Both the position numbers and the translations under genes were made by a program. Positions 1-11,600 of a stretch of DNA of 64,000 nt are shown piece after piece. The first letter of the stretch is position 1; every line of letters begins with the position of its first letter. The notes below the pieces were generated by a model. That model saw nothing but the letters and a program-made list of their open reading frames with translations, was not told the origin of the DNA and did not search any database. The DNA comes from Lithobates sylvaticus. Lineage: Eukaryota > Chordata > Amphibia > Anura > Ranidae. The stretch lies in contig CM053029.1 in the NCBI GenBank assembly GCA_028564925.1, positions 297,391,168 through 297,455,167 of the forward strand, given 5' to 3'.

Positions 1-49
1 ACCAAGTCGCTTAAGTGGCCCTGGCTCTTCAAAAGGTTGGGCACCCCTG
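1..49. mobile_element. End of a hAT-type MITE (cut by window start)
   Basis: The window opens inside a repeat whose last bases read ..GGTTGGGCACCCCTG. Read from the other side this is CAGGGGTGCCCAACC followed by a GAGCC-rich stretch, the terminal pattern usual for hAT/Charlie-like non-autonomous elements. The other end lies outside the window, so neither length nor target duplication can be tested. Confidence 0.55.
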
Positions 50-500
50 TGTTACAGAATATGAATTATTATGCTCTGTGTCTTTAAGATTTGTTTCCTC
101 TGTCTTTCTGAACTCTCTCTCCCACCTTAGTTCTGTATATTCTCCTCCCCTTCCTCTCTCTCAGTCATTGTGCACAGAATACCTCATGCTGTAACATCTT
201 TACATGTGGCTTACTACTTCAACGTTTTTCTATCTATGAGTATCATCATTAAACGGAACATTTGAGAGGATTCATCGTCTGTCTTTCCATACAGTGAGTT
301 ATTCATTGAGTTAAACTGTCTGAATTGATGCAAGGGATAAATAGATCACCAGGTCGTGTAAGCCCTATATGAAGCTGAAGATAAAGTTATTGCCTTGTAG
401 TTGAGTCAAAACAAGAAAAACGATTGAAGATAGCCCCAAGGGATAGTATGGGTAGAAAGAATATGTCAGGATTCAAGAGCAAAAACATATAGAGTAACCA
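50..500. other. Unassigned non-coding stretch
   Basis: AT-rich sequence with no open frame of note and no repeat termini that I recognise. It separates the hAT end from the Penelope-like tail that begins near 520 on the minus strand. Confidence 0.4.
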
Positions 501-519
501 AAATATAAATGTAAAATAT

Positions 520-3371
520 CAAAAAGGTTTTTATTAAATACACAAAAAATATATTATTTACACATCTACAGTGCATGAAGATATGAAGAAAAAAAACATG
601 CATAAAATATTAACTGCCAACTTTGGTTTAGACACACTGGGAATCAGACCATAGGTCAGATCTGAGTGTAAATAACAACAAAACCCAACATGTTTCGGAA
701 CAACTAGAGCCGATAAGGCTAGATTGATGTGTTCATATCCTTCTTCAGGGGTTTGGCATTGGCGTGTTTATATATTTTCTATTTGAAAAACATATATATG
801 TGTAAATACGATGTATATAAACATTAAAAAAACATTAACAAAAATATATAGTAATTAGGTACTATAGAAAAGAATGATAAAAAATGACAATGTACAGGGG
901 TATTTTGTTAGTCAGATACAGTACTTACAGAGCATGCATCAAGGGGTTGTATAGCACAATGTGGATAGATGATCCCTCAGGTCTCAAATACTTGCTCAGT
1001 TTTTATCATTTGTGAAGGAATAGCAGTGTATGCTGCAATATTGGACATATAAATAGTCCAGCAGGGAAGAAAAATTCCCAATCTCTAGCTTCATCAAAAT
1101 CAAAAAATGGGGTTTGGGCAAAACAGCAAAAAACCTCTCTCCCACAGATAAGCGGCAATTCAGTGCATACGAGGACCGTCAGAGCAGTGTAAGACCAATG
1201 GCAGGTACCTATCAATGATAAAAAGTAAACAGAACCTAAGTGCGAGCTGGGGAATAATAAAAGGGGGCGATTTAAAAAGATAATAATGAACTGGCAACAT
1301 TGTAAACAAAATAATGATGCAGGGGGGATAAGCATGAAGGATCTAAATCTTACATGGTGTGAAAAGGATCCTAAATCCAAACAAGTATATCTTACCAATG
1401 TAGCGGTAAATTGCAGTTCTGCGGGAGAAAGACCTGTATCCTGGCTGTGCAGCGCAGATATGGCCACAAAACTCACCAGGTTATATGTAGCTGGGGTATG
1501 GGAGTGGTGATGAGGATTAGCCTAATTGGTTCCTAAGTTTATTTAGAGATAGGTGTGTGAAATGGTAGGGGTTGATGATTTGGGCGGCATCAAAGCTGAT
1601 GATCCGCTCGAACACCTGTAGCTTAAGTTCCCTTGCCATTGTCTGACAAGCTGTAGGCGGGCCTCCGGCTCACGCAGCGCTCGGCGTCACCGGACAAGCG
1701 TCAGATGGCGTCAGGCGCAGACAGAGCCGCCAACACGTTATGGGACATGACAATTACTGGCAAATGTGAGCTCCGTGTACACAGCGTCCAGTCTATGTGT
1801 CATTGTGGCCTGTACTCCGAGACCGGACACACCGAGTCACACTCCTCCCCGCCCTGTGTGCACCGTACAACGAGCGGCCCCGCTGGATGGAGTGGTTTAT
1901 GGTTCCTTCCTTTTTTATATAACCTGCACTGAGAAAAGCAACACAATTTAGTTTTTCATCAGCAATCGCTACATGACTTCAGGCTGTGGAGGATTCTTCG
2001 TTTCTGAGTGCTGTACATGCTTTCCCAATCTGGGGTTTTGGTAAGGAGACAGCCTAGTTGGTGACTGTGCATGAATATCTGCTGGTTGATGCTTTCTTTC
2101 TGGTAAGGAGGCACCCTATAAGTTGATTGATCACGAATCATATGGACACACTTTACCTCCACTGTTTTGATTAAGCGGGAGAACTATAGAAGGACACTCT
2201 TTATTCATTTATGCTATTTTATTTTTTGGCATCTGGTAAGGAGGCCTTTTATGCGGTGGTGGTGCACATACAATTTAATCTTTTGTCATGGGTGTCTTTC
2301 TATGAATCAGCTTTCTGACACCAATTTTATTCACTGAATCTTTTAGAGATTTATTTTTGCATAGTGTAGCAGTATTATGCTATGGTGTTTTTTTTGTTTT
2401 TGTTTCTCTCGGTAACGTGCAACTGTGCTTTGTGAGTATCATATCTGGGAAGAAACGGATAATACACTGCATTGCTTGCCACATCTTCTCCTAAAAACCC
2501 GGACCATCAACCCGGGCTGGGTTAAAGCCACATGCGATTTTATGGCTTACATCTGGTAAGCATGTTTTCTATAAGAACATGAGTCAATACTGCTGGAGAA
2601 ATTATTCCCATTAAGAGAGACTTTTTATCCATTGAGTGGATAATATCTCCACTCATATTAGGACTTTAATAGCACGATTTTCTTCCTTTATATTATATCT
2701 GTGTTTATCCCACAATTATTGCAGCTATATTTAGAGTCTTTAAAATGTATTTGTTATTATTTGTTTGATTAGCGCAGTTTTTTTTACCTTTTATAATTAC
2801 TGGCAAATGCCAGTGCACAGAGTCCGGATGTTGGTAAAAAAACGGAAGATGTGCGAATTATGTACTGTCCCAGAATGGGGAGATAAGGCCTCGCCCAAAT
2901 AGGACTAATCCAAGTGGGAGAGGCCCCCCCGTGTCGGGATGAGCCGAAGAGCCAAGAATATGGGGAGTGAGAAAAAATAAAATGCTGGCTGCCCAGACAC
3001 AGAAAAACAGCACATAATTAAGTTATAGAGTAAGTAAAACAGCATGTATTGAACAAGCGACAATCGGATACATCTTTACATTTTCCACATTGTAGATGTT
3101 ACATGAACTGTAAGGCGTCAGTACAAAGTCCTGTATTTTCTGAAATGACATAAACAAAAACAACAATGACCAGAACGGTCAATTGTATAAGTAAACAAAG
3201 TACTTGAAATAAAACTGTTATACATGGGCGAGTTATATGTAAAATCACATTGTGGATGAACATTAGGGGAAAGTTAAATGTATAAAGAAAGAAGAAGAAA
3301 GCTCAGAAAGAGAATCCCTATAAATGCATCTATAATAGTTACACAAAAGGGAACATGAAAATGTGGCTTTA
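520..3371 (-). other. Downstream / pLTR-like region of a Penelope-like element
   Basis: This follows the GIY-YIG frame on the minus strand and holds no long coding frame. Near its far end is a hammerhead-like core, followed about 150 nt later by an AT-rich AATAAA-type stretch (around 525-545), the same order as in the plus-strand tail at 62050-63190. The sequence ATTACTGGCAAATG occurs twice (near 1752 and 2798), and short CTGGTAAGGAG-like units recur at about 2036, 2098, 2230 and 2551, so the region has internal duplications. Penelope-like elements are known to carry pseudo-LTRs with hammerhead ribozymes. That the whole 2.8 kb belongs to one element is inference; older repeats may be mixed in. 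Confidence 0.4.
680..755 (-). ncRNA. Hammerhead-ribozyme-like motif (minus strand)
   Basis: On the minus strand a CTGAAGA box (742-748) fits the hammerhead core CUGANGA, and a GAAA box (693-696) closes the core. Between them lies a long imperfect helix II, including CTAGCC..GGCTCTAG and GAAC..GTTC pairing. It sits in the tail of the Penelope-like element, where hammerhead ribozymes are known. Helix I and III pairing is weak, so activity is uncertain. Confidence 0.45.
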
Positions 3372-3902
3372 TTAGAGATCTCTGTCAAAGCCACCTGTAG
3401 AAAAGCCTGGTAAAAAGGGCTTTAAATTAAAGGCTTCGTTGAGGCCTGGGGGTCTAGTGGCATCTAAATTCGATATCCATTGAAGTTCGAGCTGTAACAG
3501 ATATTTATCAAAATCGCCTCCTCGAGTGCTGGGATGCAACCGATCCAGTACTATCACAGAGACCCTAGGAAAAATTCCATTATGCATTAAAGCAACATGT
3601 CTGCCAAGTGGGGTATCTGGATCACTGGTCTGCATGGCTTTTATGTGCCGGTAAATTCTCTGCCATAACTTCTGAATGGTTTTACCCACATAGAAGCAGG
3701 TGCAGCTGCATAAAATCAAATAGACCACACCAGTGGTTTGGCAATTAGAGTAGTGTCGCGGCCTATACAGTGCACCATTAGGCAAATGGATAGTTTTCCT
3801 AGGATCCATGTATTTGCAATATGTGCAGGAACCACAAGGATATGTACCAGTAATTTTGCATGGATCTCCTCTACCTGAACCTTTATATTCGCTTTGGACC
3901 AA
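3372..3902 (-). pseudogene. GIY-YIG endonuclease domain of the Penelope-like element
   Basis: A 176-residue open stretch. Residues about 5-35 hold a Cys-rich segment (CKITGTYPCGSCTYCKY) typical of the linker before the nuclease of Penelope proteins. Residues about 55-110 hold the GIY-YIG core (GVVYLI..CFYVGKT, then WQRIYRHIKA) and a later N in the ..LNEAFNL segment. The tail ends soon after, as in other Penelope proteins. In this family the domain cuts target DNA for insertion. It is read here as the carboxy-terminal part of a broken RT-nuclease polyprotein, not an independent gene. Confidence 0.85.
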
Positions 3903-5240
3903 TAGGTCACCTATCGATTTAGCTCGTCAATAAGTAACCAATGGGGCTGGTGGTACAAAAGGGCCTATAGTGGGATCTGATGTTAGCAGATGCCAGTATT
4001 TTTTGCAAATAGTCTGTATCTTAACATGTTCGTTGGTATAGGTGGTAATAATTCTAGTACCTACATTGTTATCTTGCTTTTTCTTTTTAGGAGCTAGTAG
4101 GGGGCATCTGTTACTAGCATTCACACGATTGAATGCTTTTTTAAGACATTCGTGGCTATAACCTCGGTCAAGCAACCGTTTTTTTAGGTTATTGGCCTCA
4201 TGCTTGAAATCATTATGGTTGGAGCAATTACGTTTAATCCGTAAATATTGTCCATAAGGGATGGAATTTACCAACTATCTCGGGTGAAAACTCGACGAAT
4301 GCAGAATAGTGTTGCCTGCCGTGGCTTTCCTGAACAATTTTCAAGACAGCATGTTTGAGTTATTTTTGAATATTTCGATGTCCAAGAAAGTAATTCTTGA
4401 CATGTCATGGCACATAGTGAATTTAAGATTAAACTCATTTTTGTTCAGTGCTAGTAAACAGTCGTCCAGTAAGGATATGGGTCCATCCCAAACGATGAAG
4501 ATGTCATTGATGTACCTGTGCCACATCACATCGAGAGATCCTCATCATTGAAAATCGATCGTTCCCATTCCCCCAGGTACAGATTGGCGTAGCAATGGGG
4601 CACAACAAGTGCCCATGGCTACGCCCTGTACCTGGAGGAAAAATCGTACATCAAATGAAAAGATATTGTGGGTCAAAATAAATTCCAAAGCCATTAGAAT
4701 AAAATCATTAAAGGGGGCTTTGGTATGACTAGTCTGGGATAACACCTTACGAATACATGATATTCCTCCTGAGTGTGGAATTAAACTGTAGAGTGCTTCT
4801 ACATCAATGCTAACTAGAATACTCTGTTCAGGCACTTGTACTCCTTTAATAATTTGAAAGAGATGGATGGTATCCCGAATATAGGAGGGTATTATGAGTA
4901 CAAATGGTCTAATGTGCTCATCTATGAGACGAGATAAATTTTCTGTGATTGAGCCATTGCCCGAAATGATCGGTCTACCCGGAGGTTTTTGTGCATTTTT
5001 GTTGATTTTGGGTAATGCATAAAACGTAGCTATCTTTGGATAGGGAACACAAACAAAATCCCAGGTCTGTTTGGAAATTACCTTATTTTGAAAAGCAATA
5101 TCAACAAATGAGTAAAATTGTTTGTTGAAGGCCTGAGCAAAGTCAGAACCAACAGATCGGTACCACTCACGGTTACTAAGGATCCTAGAACAAGGGTCCC
5201 TAGACCTATCTGGACCTACTACTAGGTACCCTAAAACTGA
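3372..5240 (-). mobile_element. Penelope-like retroelement, RT plus GIY-YIG, decayed
   Basis: Translating the minus strand from about 5240 to 4280 gives reverse-transcriptase blocks in the order expected for Penelope-like elements: PGRPIISGNGSITENLS, VSIDVEALYSLIPHSGG, VQGVAMGTCCAPL and a RYINDIFIVWDG catalytic region. From about 3930 to 3372 comes a CCHH-type region, then the GIY-YIG nuclease signature TTGVVYLILCSCTCFYVGKT with the following WQRIYRH helix. Penelope enzymes nick DNA with the GIY-YIG domain and prime reverse transcription there. The frame is interrupted several times and the amino end, beyond about 5240, is missing, so this copy is dead and truncated. Confidence 0.9.
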
Positions 5241-5640
5241 TTAATGTCACAAATGACACCAGTACAGTGATCAAATAAAAATATGAAAACTGCATTTGGT
5301 GACAATGTGACAGGGAGTGAAGGGGTTAAAGGGGGGATCGGGGGGTGAAATGTGTGCCTATGTGTACTGTGTCGGTTAAGCCATAATGTGCTAATATGCA
5401 TCGCATACTAGCACAATATGACAGACTTCCCTGAAAATGAAGCCCTCCAGGGGTGCGCTGTCACCGCTAAAGGCTTTCCATCCATCTTCACCTGGTCTTC
5501 TTGCCGCTGATGGTGTTTACGGCAGGATCTGAAGGAACGGCACAGGTATACTGTCCCTTTAGAGTGCATGCGCCGGTGACGTCACCAGCTGCATCTAAAG
5601 TAAATATCTCCTAAATGGTGCAAGTTTAGGAGATATTTAC
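5241..5640. repeat. Interspersed-repeat-derived stretch with small hairpins
   Basis: No coding potential. It contains a palindrome around 5390-5416 (GTGCTAATATGC..GCATACTAGCAC) and a hairpin around 5600-5637 (TAAATATCTCCTAA..TTAGGAGATATTTA). Together with 5885-5950, which ends in a TTTATTTCCACTTTAA motif, it looks like an old non-autonomous DNA element split by the MITE at 5651. The family is not recognised with certainty. Confidence 0.4.
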
Positions 5641-5884
5641 AGTACCTAATAGACATGTGCACACTGAAATATTTTGTTTCGGAATTTCGTTTTCGTCCAA
5701 AAAAAAAAATTATTTACTTACTCCCCAAATTCGTTTTTATTTATTTTGTTTCGTTAAAAAATGCATTCGTCCGATTTTCGGATTCTGCACGTTCGTTATC
5801 GTTTGTTAAACAATAACGAAAATACCCGAAATTCGGACGAAAATGCATTCAGACGAAAACTAATGCACATGTCTAGTACCTAAT
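5641..5884. mobile_element. 224-bp palindromic MITE with 10-bp target duplication
   Basis: The element (5651-5874) starts AGACATGTGCA and ends TGCACATGTCT, perfect 11-bp inverted ends. It is flanked on both sides by AGTACCTAAT (5641-5650 and 5875-5884). The interior is rich in CATTCGTC/GACGAATG-like segments on both strands. A 10-bp duplication is in the Mutator-like range rather than the 8 bp of hAT; the superfamily call is inference. Confidence 0.75.
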
Positions 5885-6118
5885 AGGTAAGCGTTATTAT
5901 AGGCTTACCTATAGGTAAAAATCATACTTGGGAGTTTATTTCCACTTTAACTCTATCCACTAATGTGTGCTTGCAATGCAGTGCATACATCTACATTGTC
6001 TTTAGCTAAAAATGCCCTAATTTTCATGGGTATTCCAGTCCAAATAATATATTAACATTCACATTTTCCGTTAATTTGCAGACTTCTTGTAAAGGTAAAA
6101 TGGATTGATAGGTCAGAC
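5885..6118. other. Repeat-derived flank of Harbinger copy 1
   Basis: Continuation of the repeat interrupted by the MITE, then unassigned AT-rich sequence up to the TTA at 6119-6121 that marks the left target duplication of Harbinger copy 1. Confidence 0.4.
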
Positions 6119-6151
6119 TTATGCCGCGTACACACGAAGGGACTATCCCGC

Positions 6152-7229
6152 TGTAGCGGGGTTCTACCCCTTTTCTGCTTAGAGACTACATCTCCCAGAA
6201 TTCCCCAGGCCCCAGGGCTGCTGACTTCCGCCCGGGAGGCTGCTGGGGGAGATTATAAAAGGGAAGAGCGGAGACCGCCTCTTCCTCTTGGGACACTTCC
6301 TCTTCTGAGGCCTGACAGGACTGGCCTGCCTCTGCTGACAGAGCGTGTGACGCGGAGACTGCAGCCAGCAGAGACACCTGTGCGGACCGGAGCTGAAGGC
6401 CTGAAGCCTGGGCCTTGCAGCCGATGGAGTGAGACTCTCACCCCTCAGAGTCCACAGCAGCGGAGCGGAGACTTCCCCTTACTGTCGGTCGGACGGAGCT
6501 GATGACCGGAGTGCAGGGCTGTGACTGAGGAGACCGGACGCCGCCATTGAAGAGACCAGAGCCGCCATTAGAGGGACCGGATCGGAGGACGGTACCCCAA
6601 GGATTGGTGAGAGAGCCTGTAGGCTCAATCCTGCATTGACACACAAGTTTTATGCCTATTGAACTGCCTAGGCGCAATTTACCTCAGAGCAGCAATGTTA
6701 CTTTTTGTGGATTACAAATGACACCATTTAAAGCTACATGTGCACCACCTCTACAGATTTATTGCCGGTGAAGAACACTGTACTAGTACAAGGACTGAGC
6801 TCTATTACTAGGGATCAGGCCTGGTCCGTTAGGTAGGCGCAGATAGATTTATTGCACCTCAGGGGTGCATAGCAGACGGTCGCCACGCTTGGCGTTCCGT
6901 TTCCCCATTGTTAGATTGATATACCTGTGTACATGTTTAAAGTGCATATTGCAGGGACCTGCTAAAGTATTGTAAGATATATGTTCAAATGCATGTTGCT
7001 ATTCTTTTTCCTTACTGCCAAAGTAAAGCCAGTTATTCTTATTTCAGCAGTCTGCTTGTGAGTTCATACCAATTACACTTAGAGTATAAGCTAAGTTTTA
7101 TGTGCATAGGGACGTACCCCTTTACTAACTGTGCCAGAGCGGGTAGAGCCAAATTGCCGGGGGTTGGTGGAGCTGTACTCAGGGACCCAAAACAAACCAG
7201 CGGCTCTCTTAACTGGGGGTAGCGCTACA
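6152..7229 (+). repeat. 5' LTR of the Ty3/Gypsy element
   Basis: 1,078 bp, from TGTAGCGG to CGCTACA, matching 13358-14435 almost throughout. A TATAAAAGGG box lies near 6254-6263 and would serve as core promoter. Confidence 0.95.
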
Positions 7230-7231
7230 CG

Positions 7232-7252
7232 TGGGGGCTCGTAATCCGGGAT
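7232..7252 (+). promoter_or_regulatory. Primer-binding site, tRNA-Pro-like
   Basis: Two bases after the 5' LTR begins TGGGGGCTCGT, closely followed by CCGGGAT. These two blocks match the complement of the tRNA-Pro 3' end used by many vertebrate retroelements. The match is from memory of that primer. Confidence 0.65.
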
Positions 7253-7289
7253 CCTGAGTCAGCGGGAAAAGCCGCCAGAAGGTGCCGGC

Positions 7290-8624
7290 ATGGACCCAAT
7301 AGAAGTGGGACGGTGGTCCGCAACATGGGCCGCTGACCCAGCCGCAGCAGCAGTCATTGAACTGCCAGGGATATGGCAGAGAGAGGCAGTCAAGCAGCTC
7401 ATAATGTCATTATCCCCATGCCAGAAGTCATGGATAATGGACATGAGAAATGATGCTGGGTACACATACGCCTTAATAGAATGGAAGGAAGAGACTCCAG
7501 AGCAGTTCAGGAGCCACAGCATACAGGCACCGAATGGTCAGGCCTACCAAGTGCTGCATGCGCTGCCGCGGAAGGGAGACTACTCTCCTATGAAAGCCAT
7601 TCTATCCCCAAAGAAGGAGGAGCAGAAGGGCGCGGAAAGTCCCGCACCCACACACACTACTCTTAGTGCAGAACTGTGTGCTGTCCTAGGGGAAATTGTG
7701 ACCCAGTGCAGAAGAGACCCCGGGGACTACCCAATGTCGGGATACAGGAAACTCCGGATGTTTTCAGGGAGGACACCTGTACCCTCGGGAGAAGAGGGAT
7801 TTGAAGAGTGGTTAGATGGTGCCACGCAGGCCCTAGAAGAATGGGAGGTCTCAGAAGGCAGAAAGAAGCAAAGGATTGTTGAAAGCCTAAAAGGACCTGC
7901 CTTAGAGGCCATACGCAATCTGAAGACGAGTAAAAAGGATTGCACTGCCCAGGACTACATAGACATCCTGGAAGGTGTGTTTGGTGGGACAGAAAAAGTC
8001 ACAGAACTTACCTATCAACTGGAACACTGTTACCAGAAGACAGGGGAGAAGCTGTCAGAGTACATGGGACGCATAGACAAGATCCTGCATAGGATTATCC
8101 TGAAGAAGGGGATAGATCCAGGGAAGGTAGATGAAGCCCGTGCCCAGCAGGTAATGAGGGGAGCCCAACCCTTGGACCCTGTCGCACTAATTCTACGCAC
8201 CCGGCAGGATGGGAAGAGCCTGGACTACCCTGACCTCATCCGAATGGTCAGAGAAGAAGAGGCCATGTTGGAAGAGAAAAGGGAGAAGCAGGTGATGGGG
8301 TCTACAAAACTTCCAGTGGCCACGGTCAGGACGGCCTTAACCCCTGAAAGAGACACAGAGGTAGATGCCCTGAAGTTGCAGATGTCCCAGATGATGGAGA
8401 TACTGACATCTCTAGTGGCGAAAGAGACGCCCAGTCCCAAGAAAGAAACAAGCAGGAGGGAATTGTTTCCAGCTGTTCCAGCACCAGCATCCCCACCTGA
8501 CTACGGTGAGATGATTTGCTTTAATTGTGGAGGAATTGGTCATATTGCAGCTGTATGTTCCAGTCCCAAGAAGAAGAAGGCAGAAAGCCGCCAGCCGGCG
8601 GGAAACGCCAAAGGGCCCCGGTGA
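7290..8624 (+). CDS. gag: Ty3/Gypsy Gag, PNMA-like, with CCHC knuckle
   Basis: 444 residues. The ATG lies 60 bp downstream of the 5' LTR, which supports this start. The central part (about residues 150-340) contains FSGRTPVPSGEEGFEEWLD and the following RIVESLKGPALEAI segment. These are hallmarks of the capsid fold shared by vertebrate Gypsy elements and the domesticated PNMA (paraneoplastic Ma antigen) proteins. Near the end (about 409-422) is one CCHC zinc knuckle, CFNCGGIGHIAAVC, for nucleic-acid binding. The frame overlaps pol by about 100 bp in a -1 relation, the arrangement commonly read by programmed frameshifting in this family. It looks whole. Confidence 0.93.
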   Translation: MDPIEVGRWSATWAADPAAAAVIELPGIWQREAVKQLIMSLSPCQKSWIMDMRNDAGYTYALIEWKEETPEQFRSHSIQAPNGQAYQVLHALPRKGDYSPMKAILSPKKEEQKGAESPAPTHTTLSAELCAVLGEIVTQCRRDPGDYPMSGYRKLRMFSGRTPVPSGEEGFEEWLDGATQALEEWEVSEGRKKQRIVESLKGPALEAIRNLKTSKKDCTAQDYIDILEGVFGGTEKVTELTYQLEHCYQKTGEKLSEYMGRIDKILHRIILKKGIDPGKVDEARAQQVMRGAQPLDPVALILRTRQDGKSLDYPDLIRMVREEEAMLEEKREKQVMGSTKLPVATVRTALTPERDTEVDALKLQMSQMMEILTSLVAKETPSPKKETSRRELFPAVPAPASPPDYGEMICFNCGGIGHIAAVCSSPKKKKAESRQPAGNAKGPR

Positions 8625-11600
8625 AGGAGTCAACCGGGTGCCCATCACCTTCAGTGAGCTCCAAGAAGCACAACAGGAAGAGAAAGCGAGGAGACCAAAC
8701 CCCTCAGAAGGGGCCCAGGGATCCTCAACCAAGGTGCACTCCAGAGAAAGGGGGCAAGACCCCTCCGGAGAGACACAGCACCCCCAAGCGTGAACTCTTC
8801 AAAGTGAGAGATAACAATGTCCCTCAACGGGTTCACACTCCCACTAAGAGGGAGAAAATCAATGCATACCAGGCTCAAGAAAGGAGCAAGTGCAAATCAA
8901 GTGCTGGTAAAGCAAAGAGTCCAAAGAAGAGGACAGCATCAACTAGGCCCTACCCAGAGGAGCTAGTTGGTCCATCCCCTACTGTACCCATCCAAGTGGA
9001 AGGAGTGTACACGAAGGCCCTCCTGGACACTGGAGCACAAGTGACCCTGTTGTACAGGGACTTCTATGACAGATACCTGAGTCATCTGCCAATACAGAAG
9101 ATAGAAGAGTTGGAGATAAGGGGATTGGGAACTCAGAGTTTCCCCTATGATGGATACTTACCCATCAGATTGACGTTTGACCCATCCGTAGCTGGGAAGT
9201 CTGAAGTGTTCGACACCTTAGCAGTGGTGTGTCCCCGCCCACCAGGAACCAGCAAGACGTCCCTGATCATAGGGACGAACACGGACCTAGTCAGAAGGCT
9301 TCTGACCCCCCTGGTGAAGGAAGAGAATCTTTCAACTCCCAAGATCCATCCCATGCTGAAGGCAGCCTACCAGCGGTTGGTCCTAGAGCAGAAGACCCCA
9401 AGTGAGGGGATAGGAAGGGTATGGAGGCTTGGGAAAGAAGGAGCAGTGTTACAGCCTGGAGAGGTGACCTGCATGAGAGCCACGGTGAAACTTACTTGGG
9501 AGCAGCCTGGCCCCTTTGTAATGTTGGAACCTGACCCAATGGAGGGTCACTCAGGTCTGGAAGTGATACCAGAAGTAATTTCACTGAAGGACCTGAAGAA
9601 GGCTAGAGGAAGAGTCCCTGTCAGTGTGAGGAACCCCACGGAGCAGCCCGTGGAGATCCCTGCCAGGATGCTTCTGGGACAGGTGAGTCCTGCTGTCCCA
9701 GTTGGCTGGTCAGAAGTGAAGGGGACGGGTGAAGGAGAAGATGTTTGGAAGAAACTCTCCATGGAAAACCCAAACCTACCTGGAGCTTGGAAAGAGAGAG
9801 CCAAGGCCCAGCTGACCAGATGGGAGAAGATTTTCTCCAAAGATGAGTTTGATGTGGGGTGTGCGAGGAGTGCCACCCATCGAATCCGCATGCAAGAGGA
9901 CAAGCCATTCAGAGAGAGAGTGAGGCGAGTCCCGCTAGCAGATCTGGAGGATCTGAGGGAGCAGCTTGCGGAACTGAAGAAGACGGGAGTGATTAGGGAG
10001 TCCAGAAGCCCCTACGCCTCCCCAATTGTGGTAGTCAGAAAGAAGAATGGGTCATTGAGACTCTGCATTGACTACAGAACTCTCAACAGGAGGACCATTC
10101 CTGACCAGTACACCACGCCAAGGATAGAAGATGCCTTGCAGAGTTTATCTGGAGCTAAGTGGTTCAGTGTGATGGACCTCAAGAGTGGGTATTACCAAAT
10201 CCCCATGCATCCAGAAGATAGAGAAAAGACTGCCTTCATAACCCCAGTGGGATTCTTTGAGTTCAACAGGATGCCTCAGGGCCTATCTGGAGCTCCTGCT
10301 ACGTTTCAACGCCTAATGGAAAGGACAGTTGGAGACATGAACCTCATAGAAGTCCTTGTGTATCTGGACGATGTCATTGTCTTTGGAAAGACTTTGGAAG
10401 AACATGAAGCCAGGCTGGAGAAAGTACTGAAGAGGCTCAGTGAAGAGGGACTTAAACTTTCTCCAGAGAAGTGTCGGTTCTATCAGTCTTCTGTGAACTA
10501 TCTGGGACACATAGTGTCTGAAAAAGGAGTGGCCACAGACCCTGAGAAGCTGGAGGCAGTTACTTCGTGGCCAAGGCCCACAACAGTTACAGAACTTCGG
10601 TCTTTCTTGGGGTTCTGCTCCTACTACCGCAGGTTTGTGGATGGATTTGCCCGCATTGCCAAACCCCTCAACGAGCTGCTGAAGACAGAAGGAGAGGAGG
10701 ATGGAATAGGGCCTAGGAGGTCCGGTGAATCGGTCCAAGACCAGTGGAATTCAAGGTGTGAAGAGGCTTTCAGAACCTTGAAGAGAAGTCTCACCACAGC
10801 CCCAGTTTTGGCCTACGCTGATCCCACTAGACCCTATGAGCTACATGTTGATGCCAGCCATGAGGGCCTAGGTGGAGTACTCTACCAGGAGCATGAAGAC
10901 CAGCTACGACCAGTGGCTTATGTGAGCCGGAGCCTGACCCCCTCCGAGAAGAACTATCCCACCCACAAGTTGGAGTTCTTAGCCCTCAAATGGGCAGTTG
11001 TTGACAAGTTGAGAGACTACTTGTATGGGGCCGAGTTTACTGTAAAGACAGATAACAACCCCTTGACCTATCTATTCACCACCGCCAAGCTGGATGCAAC
11101 TGGACACAGATGGTTGGCGGCGTTGTCTGGATTCAATTTCAGCCTCAAGTACAGACCAGGGGCTGGAAATAGGGATGCAGATGCCCTGTCCCGAAGATCC
11201 CATGTCATGGTCAGTGATTGGGAAGACTGGACCCAAGTGGCACCAGATGGAGTGCGAGCCCTTTGTCAGGGGGCTGAACTCCAAGCCAGAGGAGGATCCA
11301 GAGCTGAAGAGATAGGAGTTACCACAGTGGGAGTCCCAAAGTGTTACTGTGGGGTAACCCAACTGGCAGAAGAGTGTCTGCCAAAGTTGTCCAAGAAGGA
11401 GCTAAGGTGTGACCAATTGGAAGATCCCATGGGGAAATTGGTCCTGGAAGCCCTGGAAGACAAGAGTCCAGAGGGACTTCGCCTTCACCCTTCTAAAGAA
11501 GCTCGCCTACTGAGGAGAGAGTTGGACAAGTTACAGGTGCATCAGGGGGTAGTCTACCGAAGGGGCCCCTCTGATGGACCAGAAGACAAGTGGCAGTTGT

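Noticed and set aside
1006-1476. 156-codon minus-strand frame
   Set aside because: Cys/Phe-rich, no domain, within the Penelope tail region; likely spurious.
6186-6677. Open frames in the LTRs repeated at 13392-13883
   Set aside because: Antisense frames in both LTR copies without recognisable domains.
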